Assembly (NCBI GenBank): GCA_963923955.1
Contig: OZ000552.1
Span: 620,001 to 684,000 of the forward strand
Length of the DNA: 64,000 bases
Direction: 5' to 3'
Origin: G963923955 sp963923955
GTDB taxonomy: Bacteria > Pseudomonadota > Gammaproteobacteria > Eutrophobiales > Eutrophobiaceae
Every line of letters begins with the position of its first letter. Positions within the stretch are counted from its first letter, which is position 1. The position numbers were made by a program, and so were the translations under genes. The notes below the pieces were generated by a model. That model was not told the DNA's origin and searched no databases. It saw only the letters and a program-made list of their open reading frames with translations. Shown here piece after piece: positions 41,540 to 49,586 of the stretch.

Positions 41540-42370
41540 ATGGCGCTGCACTTCACCAAAATGCACGGTCTGGGAAACGACTTCATCGTCTTGAATGCGC
41601 TGGAGCGGCCGTTGGCATTGAGCGCCGGGCAGTTGCGGCTTCTTGCTGATCGGCGCCTCGGCATTGGCTGCGATCAAATATTATTGTTGGAACCCAGCGC
41701 TAAGCCGCAAGCCGATCTGCGCTATCGCATCTTTAATGCCGATGGCGCGGAAGCAGAACACTGCGGCAACGGCCTGCGCTGTGTTGCTGATTTTCTCTAC
41801 CGGCGCGGCTGCCTCAAAGGCGATGAACTCGTTGTCGATACCCGTGCCGGCATCATCAAGGCATATCGAGAAGACAATGGGCTGATCCGGGTGAATATGG
41901 GTGTGCCCCGCTTTGCGCCGTCGGCTATCCCGATGCTGGCGACTGAGCAGCAGCACGAATATTCGCTCGAATTAAATGAAAATAAAATTCGCTTTTGTGC
42001 GCTGTCGATGGGCAATCCCCATGCCGTGCTCTGTGTTGAGGATGTCGCACAGGCTGCGGTGCAGGAGCTGGGCCGGGCGCTGCAAGACCATGCGTATTTT
42101 CCCCAGAGCGTCAATGTGGGCTTTATGCAGGTGCTTGATGCCGATCACATTCGCCTGCGGGTGTATGAGCGCGGCGTGGGCGAGACGCTCGCCTGCGGCA
42201 CCGGTGCCTGTGCGGCGGTGGTAGCCGGCGCAATAAGTGATAGACTATCGGGGCGGGTTGATGTTGCACTGCCGGGCGGACACTTACGCATCGCCTGGGA
42301 TGGCGAGGGACAGGCAGTCTGGATGACCGGGCCGGCGACAATGGTATATGAGGGGCAAATTGAGCTATGA
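41540..42370 (+). CDS. dapF: Diaminopimelate epimerase
   Basis: Converts LL- to meso-diaminopimelate for lysine and peptidoglycan synthesis. From ATG 41540 it has 276 residues, beginning MALHFTKMHGLGNDFIVLNA. The two catalytic cysteines are Cys75 (AEHCGNGLRC) and Cys219 (ETLACGTGACA), with FNADG and SMGNPHAV in between. An in-frame TTG at 41531 is an alternative start. The 3' end overlaps the DUF484 gene by four bases (ATGA), the conserved gammaproteobacterial order dapF-DUF484-xerC. Confidence 0.96.
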   Translation: MALHFTKMHGLGNDFIVLNALERPLALSAGQLRLLADRRLGIGCDQILLLEPSAKPQADLRYRIFNADGAEAEHCGNGLRCVADFLYRRGCLKGDELVVDTRAGIIKAYREDNGLIRVNMGVPRFAPSAIPMLATEQQHEYSLELNENKIRFCALSMGNPHAVLCVEDVAQAAVQELGRALQDHAYFPQSVNVGFMQVLDADHIRLRVYERGVGETLACGTGACAAVVAGAISDRLSGRVDVALPGGHLRIAWDGEGQAVWMTGPATMVYEGQIEL

Positions 42371-43080
42371 GCACTGAAAAGCGGTCAGAGGAAAGCGGCC
42401 AGATCAGCGAGGCGATGGTCGCCCAATACTTGCGTGAACATCCGGCGTTTTTTAATGAACACCCGGAGCTGTTGACGGACATTGAGCTGCCGCACGGCGG
42501 CGGTGCTGCTGTGTCGCTGGTGGAGCGACAGGTGCTGATCCTGCGTGAGCAAAACGAGCAGAATCGACAACGGCTGCAGGCGCTGATCGACATTGCCCGG
42601 CACAACGAAGAGCTTGCCGGGCGCATGCACCAACTTGCCCTGGCCTTGTTGGATGCTGCAGATCCCGGGCAGATGTTCTCTAGCCTGTATGCAAACCTGC
42701 GCCGCAATTTTACCGCCGAGCAGGTTGCGGTCAGGCTGTTTGCAGAGCCGGCCTTTGCTGCGCCCGCCGGGCCTGAATTTGTCGGCACCGCGGCCGCTGA
42801 GGAGCAGTTATTTACTTCGATTATCAGAGAAGGTCTGCCCTTGAGCGGCCAGTTGAAGCGGCAGCAACAGGTGTTCTTATTTGGCGATGAGGGCGATGAC
42901 ATTCGATCTGCGGTCATGGTGCCGCTGCACGGCCCGGGCTGGGGCGGCATCCTGGCCATTGGCAGCACCAGCAAGGCTCGATTTCAGGAGGGCATGGGGC
43001 TTGAGTTGCTGGCGAATATGGGCGAGATCGTGAGCGCCGTGCTTAACAACTGGATCGTGTCCAGCTATGGCGCATCGTAG
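42367..43080 (+). CDS. DUF484 (GAF-like) family protein
   Basis: 237 residues. An N-terminal helical part contains VAQYLREHPAFFNEHPELLTDIELPHGGGAAVSLVERQVLILREQNEQNRQRLQALI (about 18-75, coiled-coil-like), and a GAF-like domain follows, ending in WGGILAIGSTSKARFQEGMGLELLANMGEIVSAVLN. The family is conserved between dapF and xerC in gammaproteobacteria; its function is unknown. The start overlaps dapF by four bases, and xerC begins 51 bases after it. Confidence 0.92.
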   Translation: MSTEKRSEESGQISEAMVAQYLREHPAFFNEHPELLTDIELPHGGGAAVSLVERQVLILREQNEQNRQRLQALIDIARHNEELAGRMHQLALALLDAADPGQMFSSLYANLRRNFTAEQVAVRLFAEPAFAAPAGPEFVGTAAAEEQLFTSIIREGLPLSGQLKRQQQVFLFGDEGDDIRSAVMVPLHGPGWGGILAIGSTSKARFQEGMGLELLANMGEIVSAVLNNWIVSSYGAS

Positions 43081-43131
43081 AAAAAAATCGCGTGTTAGCG
43101 CTAAAGACTTGGCTAGTATGAGTTAAGCCCT

Positions 43132-44028
43132 ATGCATCAAGATGAGATTGCCCATGTCGCCGGGTTTATCAAGACCCTGCAGCATCTATCCGCACACACC
43201 CGCAGCGCCTATCAGCGGGACCTGAAATCCTTCCAAGCCTATTGCGAGCAGCATGGCATTAGGCGCTGGCAAGACATCGACGGCAGACAGTTGCGCGCCT
43301 ATGTCGCCCAGCGCCACCGGCAGGGCATCGCCGGGCGCAGCCTGCAACGCAATCTCTCCGCCATTCGCGCCTTTTATCGCTACCTGTTGGCCGCAGGTCT
43401 GGCGAGCCAGAACCCCGCGCAAGGCATCATCACGCCAAAGAATCATAAGAAATTGCCGCGCACGCTTGATGTTGATCAGACAACGCGGCTGGTCGAGATC
43501 AAGGACGAGGACATACTGGCCATTCGCGATAAGGCCATCCTGGAACTGATGTATTCCTCCGGCCTACGCTTATCTGAATTGACTGCCCTGGAACTGGACA
43601 GCATCGACATGGCCGATGCCACCGTGACCGTGCTGGGCAAGGGCAAGAAGATGCGCAAGGTACCGGTCGGCCGGGCCGCCATACAGGCGGTCAAGTTGTG
43701 GCTGAGGCAGCGAGTTGAATTTGCCAATGGCGAGGAGGCCGCATTGTTTCTAAGCCGGCGCGGCCGCCGCATCAGCCCGCGCAGCATCCAGCAACGCCTG
43801 CGACAATGGGCCGTCAAACAGGGCCTGGCCAATCACGTTCATCCGCACATGCTGCGGCATTCCTTTGCCACCCATATCCTGGAATCCAGCAGCGACTTAC
43901 GCGCGGTGCAGGAATTATTAGGCCATGCAGACATCAGCACCACCCAGGTCTATACGCACCTGGATTTTCAGCACCTGGCCAAGGTCTATGACCAGGCACA
44001 TCCGCGTGCGCAGAAGAGATCGAAATAA
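43132..44028 (+). CDS. xerC: Tyrosine recombinase XerC
   Basis: Resolves chromosome dimers at dif with XerD. 298 residues: an N-terminal SAM-like core-binding domain (FIKTLQHLSAHTRSAYQRDLKSFQAYC to LSAIRAFYRYLL) and a catalytic domain with the Arg in SGLRLSELTALEL, Lys in GKGKKMRKVPV, HPHMLRHSFATHILESSSDLRAVQELLGHADISTTQVYTHL carrying His, Arg, His and the nucleophile Tyr. Position after dapF-DUF484 supports XerC and not XerD or a phage integrase. The hslVU operon follows. Confidence 0.95.
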   Translation: MHQDEIAHVAGFIKTLQHLSAHTRSAYQRDLKSFQAYCEQHGIRRWQDIDGRQLRAYVAQRHRQGIAGRSLQRNLSAIRAFYRYLLAAGLASQNPAQGIITPKNHKKLPRTLDVDQTTRLVEIKDEDILAIRDKAILELMYSSGLRLSELTALELDSIDMADATVTVLGKGKKMRKVPVGRAAIQAVKLWLRQRVEFANGEEAALFLSRRGRRISPRSIQQRLRQWAVKQGLANHVHPHMLRHSFATHILESSSDLRAVQELLGHADISTTQVYTHLDFQHLAKVYDQAHPRAQKRSK

Positions 44029-44104
44029 AGGCAGTTGACTTAACTTCCCTGGCAGCCTGGATTTTATTTGCGCCACCGCCGCACCGGCACTCGGCAATTT
44101 CCGC

Positions 44105-44110
44105 TATAAT
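44105..44110 (+). promoter_or_regulatory. TATAAT -10 element candidate for hslVU
   Basis: A perfect TATAAT stands 37 bases before the TTG start of hslV, in the xerC-hslV gap. No good -35 is found at the usual distance, and no heat-shock sigma-type element was recognised. Offered as a weak candidate only. Confidence 0.3.
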
Positions 44111-44141
44111 GCCGGCCCTTCTTTTTTTCTGGAGTAAAGAT

Positions 44142-44678
44142 TTGGAAACGTTCAAAGGCACGACCATCCTGTCGGTGCGCCGCAATGATCATGTCGCAAT
44201 CGGCGGGGACGGCCAGGTATCACTGGGTGATACGGTGATGAAGGGCAATGCGCGCAAGGTGCGGCGGCTGTACCAGGAAAAGATCCTGGCCGGTTTTGCC
44301 GGTGCGACCGCCGATGCCTTCACCCTGTTTGAACGCTTTGAAGGCAAGCTGGAAAAACACCAGGGTAATTTATTGCGCTCGGCCGTTGAGCTGGCAAAGG
44401 ACTGGCGCACTGATCGTATGCTGCGGCGGCTGGAGGCGATGCTCTGTGTGGCCGACAGAAACGTCTCGCTGATCATCTCCGGCACCGGCGATGTGATTGA
44501 ACCGGAAGACAGCATCATGGCCATCGGCTCCGGCAGCCAGTACGCCAAGTCAGCAGCCAAGGCGCTGTTGAAAAACACGGAATTGGGTGCGCGTGAGATC
44601 GTGGAGGAATCAATGGCTATCGCAGCCGAGATTTGTATCTACACAAACACCACCTTGACCATTGAAGAATTACGTTAG
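44142..44678 (+). CDS. hslV: ATP-dependent protease peptidase subunit HslV
   Basis: Proteasome-like peptidase of the HslVU complex. The start is TTG 44142: GGAG (44131-44134) stands seven bases before it, and an ATG at 44109 would add an unrelated tail. The protein has 178 residues: METFKG, then the catalytic N-terminal threonine sequence TTILSVRRNDHVAIGGDGQVSLGDTVMKGNARKVRRL. Six residues must be removed to expose the catalytic Thr7, a small propeptide. IGSGSQYAKSAAKALL and the Thr-rich end are as in the family. hslU follows after 80 bases holding a perfect 10-bp hairpin. Confidence 0.95.
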   Translation: METFKGTTILSVRRNDHVAIGGDGQVSLGDTVMKGNARKVRRLYQEKILAGFAGATADAFTLFERFEGKLEKHQGNLLRSAVELAKDWRTDRMLRRLEAMLCVADRNVSLIISGTGDVIEPEDSIMAIGSGSQYAKSAAKALLKNTELGAREIVEESMAIAAEICIYTNTTLTIEELR

Positions 44679-44681
44679 GCA

Positions 44682-44702
44682 AGCCCTGATTAAATCAGGG
44701 CT
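44682..44702. repeat. Perfect hairpin in the hslV-hslU gap, repeat-family core
   Basis: AGCCCTGATT, A, AATCAGGGCT forms a 10-bp stem with one central base. The core CTGATTAAATCAG is shared with the hairpins of the 150 bp repeat at 16994 and 20894. It may modulate hslU expression; there is no U-tract, so it is not a plain terminator. Confidence 0.55.
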
Positions 44703-44758
44703 GCACGAATTTAAGCAGGCTCTTAAAAATTCATCCATGTACCATAGGAAACGTTTAC

Positions 44759-46093
44759 ATGCAGGAATTGACCCCCAAAGAAATCGTTCATGAATTGGAC
44801 AAACACATCATCGGCCAGGAGGCAGCCAAGCGGGCGGTGGCCATTGCCCTGCGCAATCGCTGGCGCCGGGCTCAAGTCGATGAAGAATTTCGTAACGAGA
44901 TAACGCCCAAGAATATTTTGATGATCGGCCCCACCGGTGTCGGCAAGACCGAGATCGCAAGACGCTTGGCAAGGCTCGCCCATGCGCCCTTTATCAAGGT
45001 CGAGGCAACCAAGTTCACCGAAGTTGGTTATGTCGGTCGTGATGTAGAGTCGATTATTCGAGACCTGGCCGATGTAGCCGTGAAGATGACGCGGGAAGAG
45101 GAGGTAGAGAAGGTGAGATCGCGGGCTGAGGCGGCGGCGGAGGATAGCATGCTCGATATACTGCTTCCCCCGCCGCGTTCCTTTGCCGATAATGCAGAGA
45201 GCGCGGAAAAGGACAATGCAACCAGGGAGAAATTTCGCGACATGTTGCGTAGCGGTAGCCTGGATGACAAGGAGGTAGAGATCGAAGTGAGCGCACCGGC
45301 CATCGGCGTGGAGATCATGGCGCCGCCGGGCATGGAAGAGATGACCAATCAGTTGCAAGGCATGTTCCAGAACATGGCCGGCGGCAAGAAGCGTACCCGC
45401 AAACTGCCTGTTAAGGAGGCAGTAAAGGTTCTCATAGAAGAGGAGGCCGCCAAAATAGTGAACGAGGAGGACATTAAGCTGCGCGCCCTGGAAAATGTAG
45501 AGCAAAACGGCCTGGTGTTTTTGGATGAGATTGACAAGGTAACGCGCCGCGCAGAGGCCGGCGGCGGGCCGGACGTGTCTCGTGAGGGCGTACAGCGGGA
45601 CCTGCTGCCGCTGGTGGAAGGCTCAACAGTCTCAACCAAACATGGCATGGTCAAGACCGATCACATCCTGTTTATTTCCTCCGGCGCATTTCATTTATCC
45701 AAGCCCTCTGATCTCATCCCCGAATTGCAGGGGCGGCTGCCGATACGGGTGGAGTTAGCCGCGCTCGGTGTACCGGAATTCATCCGCATACTGACCGAGC
45801 CGGATGCCTCCCTGACCGAGCAGTATGCGGCCCTGATGCAGACCGAAGGCGTCGATCTGGTCTTTGATGCCGACGGCATAAATCGCATTGCCGAGATTGC
45901 CTGGCAGGTGAATGAGGCAACGGAGAATATCGGCGCCCGGCGCCTGCACACGGTCTTGGAACGCCTGTTGGAGACTTTATCCTTTGCGGCACCGGAGCAT
46001 GCGGGAGAGAAGATCTGCATCGATGCGGCCTATGTGGATGAACATCTGGGTGAGTTGGTGCGGGATGAGGATCTGAGCCGTTATATTTTGTAA
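44759..46093 (+). CDS. hslU: HslU ATPase subunit
   Basis: AAA+ unfoldase of the HslVU protease. 444 residues start MQELTPKEIVHELDKHIIGQEAAKRAVAIALRNRWRR, then Walker A GPTGVGKTE (61-69), the pore-loop GYVGRDVES, the helical I-domain (about 100-230), Walker B NGLVFLDEIDKV, sensor 1 ILFISSGAFHLSKPSDLIPELQGRLPIRVEL and the C-terminal TENIGARRLHTVLERLLE and EDLSRYIL tail that inserts into HslV. AGGAAACG precedes ATG 44759. The DUF971 gene follows after 12 bases in the family-typical order. Confidence 0.96.
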   Translation: MQELTPKEIVHELDKHIIGQEAAKRAVAIALRNRWRRAQVDEEFRNEITPKNILMIGPTGVGKTEIARRLARLAHAPFIKVEATKFTEVGYVGRDVESIIRDLADVAVKMTREEEVEKVRSRAEAAAEDSMLDILLPPPRSFADNAESAEKDNATREKFRDMLRSGSLDDKEVEIEVSAPAIGVEIMAPPGMEEMTNQLQGMFQNMAGGKKRTRKLPVKEAVKVLIEEEAAKIVNEEDIKLRALENVEQNGLVFLDEIDKVTRRAEAGGGPDVSREGVQRDLLPLVEGSTVSTKHGMVKTDHILFISSGAFHLSKPSDLIPELQGRLPIRVELAALGVPEFIRILTEPDASLTEQYAALMQTEGVDLVFDADGINRIAEIAWQVNEATENIGARRLHTVLERLLETLSFAAPEHAGEKICIDAAYVDEHLGELVRDEDLSRYIL

Positions 46094-46105
46094 GGTAAAG
46101 ATGCC

Positions 46106-46471
46106 ATGTCTGCCAAAAAAGTCTATCCGCTTGCCATTAACTTGTTGCGCAAGTCGCGCCTGCTCAAGCTGGAGTTTGATGATGGTGCCAGTTTTGCGCT
46201 CAGCTGTGAATTCTTGCGGGTGCATTCGCCTTCTGCCGAGGTGCGCGGGCACGGCCCCGGCCAAGGCGTCTTACAGACCGGCAAGGAAAAGGTCGGCATA
46301 GATGAGATAGAGCAGGTTGGTAACTATGCGATCAAGCTCTGCTTTGATGACGGGCATGACAGTGGCATCTATAGCTGGGATTATCTATACGATCTCGGCC
46401 GGCATCATGACAGGTACTGGCGGCAATATCTCGCCGCCTTAAAACAGGCGGGCCACGAAAGACAGGTTTGA
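46106..46471 (+). CDS. DUF971 (GBBH-like N-terminal) protein
   Basis: 121 residues, a domain related to the N-terminal part of gamma-butyrobetaine hydroxylase: LAINLLRKSRLLKLEFDDGASFALSCEFLRVHSPSAEVRGHGPG, then VGIDEIEQVGNYAIKLCFDDGHDSGIYSWDYLYDLG. It has no visible catalytic iron site on its own; the role of the stand-alone domain is uncertain. The gene sits between hslU and ubiE, the standard position in gammaproteobacteria, with only four bases before ubiE. Confidence 0.92.
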   Translation: MSAKKVYPLAINLLRKSRLLKLEFDDGASFALSCEFLRVHSPSAEVRGHGPGQGVLQTGKEKVGIDEIEQVGNYAIKLCFDDGHDSGIYSWDYLYDLGRHHDRYWRQYLAALKQAGHERQV

Positions 46472-46475
46472 GTAG

Positions 46476-47222
46476 ATGCAAGAGAACAAGACTGATTTTG
46501 GTTTTGCACGCATCCGGACGGAAGATAAGACCCGGCGTGTGAGCGCGCTGTTTAGCTCGGTTGCGGCGAATTATGACCTGATGAATGATCTGATGTCTCT
46601 GGGGCTGCACCGCTTGTGGAAAAGACAGGCGCTGCATATTTCCCATGTCCGGCGCGGCAGCTGTGTGCTTGATGTCGCCGGCGGCACGGGTGATATGGCG
46701 CGCCTGTATCTGGCGCGGATGGGAGGGCAGGGTCGAGTCGTTGTCAGTGATGTAAATCAGGCCATGTTGCATCAAGGGCGGGATCGCTCGCTGGATCTTG
46801 GTATCAGCGCCGGGCTTGATTATGTCCAGGCGAATGCCGAGTCGCTGCCGTTTGCAAATTACAGCTTTGATTGCATCTGCATGGCCTTCGGCCTGCGCAA
46901 TGTTAGTGATAAACCGGCTGCGCTGCTGTCCATGTATGAGAAGCTGAAATTCGGCGGCACTGTGATCATCGTGGAGTTCTCAACAGTGGCCGTGCCTGTA
47001 TTGAGACGCCTGTATGATCTGTATTCATTTAAGTTGATCCCGATGCTGGGTAAGTTTATCGCCAAAGACGAGGCCAGCTATCGATACCTGGTGGAGTCCA
47101 TACGCATGCACCCGGATCAGGAAACAGTAAGCGCCATGATGGAAGCGGCGGGCTTTTGCCGGGTGGAGTATTTCAACTTGTCCGGAGGCATTGTCGCCAT
47201 ACACCGGGGCTATAAGCTCTAG
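46476..47222 (+). CDS. ubiE: Demethylmenaquinone/2-methoxy-benzoquinol methyltransferase
   Basis: C-methyltransferase of ubiquinone (and menaquinone) synthesis. 248 residues with VRRVSALFSSVAANYDLMNDLMSLGLHRLWKR-type N-terminus, the SAM motif VLDVAGGTGDMARLYL (about 65-80), FDCICMAFGLRNVSDKPAAL and the C-terminal family signature YLVESIRMHPDQETVSAMMEAAGF, ending GGIVAIHRGYKL. It starts four bases after the DUF971 gene and heads ubiE-ubiJ-ubiB. Identification is secure from motifs and gene order. Confidence 0.96.
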   Translation: MQENKTDFGFARIRTEDKTRRVSALFSSVAANYDLMNDLMSLGLHRLWKRQALHISHVRRGSCVLDVAGGTGDMARLYLARMGGQGRVVVSDVNQAMLHQGRDRSLDLGISAGLDYVQANAESLPFANYSFDCICMAFGLRNVSDKPAALLSMYEKLKFGGTVIIVEFSTVAVPVLRRLYDLYSFKLIPMLGKFIAKDEASYRYLVESIRMHPDQETVSAMMEAAGFCRVEYFNLSGGIVAIHRGYKL

Positions 47223-47288
47223 TTCAAGCAACCATCACCGCCGAGTGCAAAAAAGGCACATGGCTAAAAGATAAACCGGGAAGGAATT

Positions 47289-47900
47289 GTGATCACAAGA
47301 CTACTGCCCCAGCTGGAGCGGCTGATCCGGCGGATACTCTCTCTGGATCCGTCCATGTCGCATGAACTGTCGGAACTATCCGGCAAGTTGATCTCGCTGG
47401 AGCTGATCGATACCGGTCTTGTTATCTATGTCATGCCCGGTGCCGATGGCATAAATCTATCCGCCGAGTATGACAAGGAAGTGCATGTTCGCATTCGCGC
47501 CACCCCCGCCGATATGCTGGCCTACATGCTCTTTTCCCATGAAGGCAAGGGGCAGTCGGCCGGCCGGCTGGAGATCAGCGGCGATGTCGGCCTAGCGCAG
47601 CGTTTTCAGGGTCTGATCAAGAACCTTGATCCGGACTGGGAAGAGCAGTTATCAAATTGGGTGGGCGATACCGCAGCGCGCAAGCTGGGCCTCTTGGGTC
47701 GGGATGCCTTGCATTTCCTGGCCACATCAAGACAGAGCCTGGAGATGAATGTCAGTGAATACCTGCGCTATGAACAAGAGGCGCTGCCGCTGCGCGCGGA
47801 GATCAAGGCATTTATTTCGTCCGTTGATGCACTGCGCAACGATGTGCAGCGGATGAAGGTGCGCATCGACCGGCTGCAAAAAATCGTAAGCGAACCGTAG
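47289..47900 (+). CDS. ubiJ: Ubiquinone biosynthesis accessory factor UbiJ
   Basis: 203 residues from GTG 47289, an SCP2-like lipid-binding domain (LIRRILSLDPSMSHELSELSGKLISLELIDTGL and SAGRLEISGDVGLAQRFQGLIKNLDPDWEEQLSNWVGDTAARKLG) followed by a helical C-terminus. UbiJ binds lipid intermediates in the cytosolic Ubi complex together with UbiK. The gene sits between ubiE and ubiB as in other gammaproteobacteria, with three bases before ubiB. Confidence 0.92.
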   Translation: MITRLLPQLERLIRRILSLDPSMSHELSELSGKLISLELIDTGLVIYVMPGADGINLSAEYDKEVHVRIRATPADMLAYMLFSHEGKGQSAGRLEISGDVGLAQRFQGLIKNLDPDWEEQLSNWVGDTAARKLGLLGRDALHFLATSRQSLEMNVSEYLRYEQEALPLRAEIKAFISSVDALRNDVQRMKVRIDRLQKIVSEP

Positions 47901-47903
47901 AAC

Positions 47904-49565
47904 ATGTTAGGCCCCACGCAGATAATCAGGTTGCTGCACATCCAGCGGGTGTTGGTAAGGCATGGCCTGGATGAGCTTGTTTTTGCCATGCACCTGTTTC
48001 GCCCGCTGCGCTTCATGGGCCAGCTGCTGCCCTGGAACTGGTTCAGACGCCGCCATGCAGGCACGACCGGTGAGCGGGTGCGCCGGGTGCTGGAAGAGCT
48101 GGGCCCGATATTTATTAAATTCGGCCAGATACTCTCCACCCGGCGCGACATGTTGCCGGAAGAGGTCGCCCGCGAGTTGGCCAAGTTACAAGATCATGTT
48201 CCGCCCTTCTCTGGGCGTGTTGCCCGGCGGCTTATTGAGGCGGCCTTTAACAAGAGGGCCGAAGAACTCTTCAAGGAATTTGATGAGACCCCACTGGCCT
48301 CGGCCTCCATCGCCCAGGTGCATAGCGCCACCATGCATGACGGCCGCGCGATGATCGTCAAGGTAGTGCGGCCTGATATTGAAAAGATCATCCGTCGGGA
48401 TTTGAGCCTGCTGCACATCCTCGCGGATATGGCCGAGCATTATTGGGAAGATGCACAAAGGCTTAAGCCCGGCAACGTTGTGGATGAGTTTGAGAAGACG
48501 ATTTTAGATGAGCTGGATCTGCAGCGCGAGGCCGCCAATGCCTCACAGCTACGCAGAAATTTCATCGACTCAAAGCTCTTGTATGTGCCGCAGGTGGAGT
48601 GGGAGCTGACCCGCCGCAGTGTCATGGTGATGGAACGCATAAGCGGAATTCCGGTCAGCAATACGGAGCAACTACAGGCCGCCGGCATTGATCTCAAACA
48701 GCTGGCACAGGCGGGCGTGGAAGTGTTTTTTACGCAAGTATTACGCGATAACTTTTTTCATGCTGATATTCACCCCGGCAATATCTTTGTCGAGCCCGGC
48801 GAGAATGGCAGGCCCAAAATCCTGGTCGTTGATTTTGGCATCATGAGCTCGCTCAGTGAGTTCGACCTGCGTTACTTAACGGAAAACTTCTTAGCCTTCT
48901 TAAACCGGGATTATCAGAAGGTGGCGGAGTTACATGTGGAGTCGGGCTGGGTGCCGGCCGGGACACGGGTGGATGAATTTGAGTTTGCCATTCGCACCGT
49001 GTGCGAGCCGCTGTTTGATCGGCCCTTGCGCGAGATCTCCTACGGCACCTTGCTGTTGCGCCTGTTCCAGACCGCCCGCCGTTTCAACATGGTCATCATG
49101 CCGCAACTGATCCTGTTTCAAAAGACCCTGGTGAACATGGAGGGACTGGGCCGGATGCTGCATCCGGAACTGGACATCTGGCATACCGCCAGGCCGATAC
49201 TGGAGCGTTGGATGAGCCAGCGGGTGGGCCTGCGCGGGGTGATGAAGGGCACACGCGAGAACATACCGCATTGGCTGGAGCGGCTGCCGGACCTGCCGAA
49301 CAAGACCATTGATCTCATCGAGCGTCTGCGCGATGGCAGGATCCAGTTTGAATGGAGCTCCAGCCAGATGGAGGCGCTGCGCAAGGAACTACGCGCCAGC
49401 AGCATTCGCAGTACGCATTCCATCATCGGCTCGATTACCTTACTAACCGGCATCGTCTTACACGGCTTTAACAACGCCCCGACCGAGCTGACGCAGGTGA
49501 CGGTTCTGTCTTGGGTGCTGGGCGTGATCGGCATCGGCCTTTTGATCCGGGCAATGCGGGAATAG
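47904..49565 (+). CDS. ubiB: ABC1/ADCK-family kinase-like protein UbiB
   Basis: 553 residues, an atypical kinase/ATPase required for ubiquinone synthesis. The ABC1 pattern is seen: LEELGPIFIKFGQILSTRRDMLPEEVARELAKLQD (KxGQ motif, about 64-98), PLASASIAQVHSATMHDGR (Ala-rich loop), VIVKVVRP-type lysine, then FFHADIHPGNIFVE (catalytic) and VVDFGIMSSLSEFD. Two hydrophobic C-terminal helices (about 509-549) anchor it to the membrane. The sugar permease gene follows after 21 bases, marking the switch to accessory functions. Confidence 0.95.
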   Translation: MLGPTQIIRLLHIQRVLVRHGLDELVFAMHLFRPLRFMGQLLPWNWFRRRHAGTTGERVRRVLEELGPIFIKFGQILSTRRDMLPEEVARELAKLQDHVPPFSGRVARRLIEAAFNKRAEELFKEFDETPLASASIAQVHSATMHDGRAMIVKVVRPDIEKIIRRDLSLLHILADMAEHYWEDAQRLKPGNVVDEFEKTILDELDLQREAANASQLRRNFIDSKLLYVPQVEWELTRRSVMVMERISGIPVSNTEQLQAAGIDLKQLAQAGVEVFFTQVLRDNFFHADIHPGNIFVEPGENGRPKILVVDFGIMSSLSEFDLRYLTENFLAFLNRDYQKVAELHVESGWVPAGTRVDEFEFAIRTVCEPLFDRPLREISYGTLLLRLFQTARRFNMVIMPQLILFQKTLVNMEGLGRMLHPELDIWHTARPILERWMSQRVGLRGVMKGTRENIPHWLERLPDLPNKTIDLIERLRDGRIQFEWSSSQMEALRKELRASSIRSTHSIIGSITLLTGIVLHGFNNAPTELTQVTVLSWVLGVIGIGLLIRAMRE

Positions 49566-49586
49566 GGAATTTAAGATTATTTCTTT

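Noticed and set aside
43095..43104. TTAGCGCTAA palindrome between the DUF484 gene and xerC as an operator
   Set aside because: Single site in a housekeeping operon and only partly like the AAGCGCTT sites; too weak to call.
44109..44141. ATG 44109 as the start of hslV
   Set aside because: It would add an unrelated hydrophobic tail and has no ribosome site; TTG 44142 follows GGAG at correct spacing.
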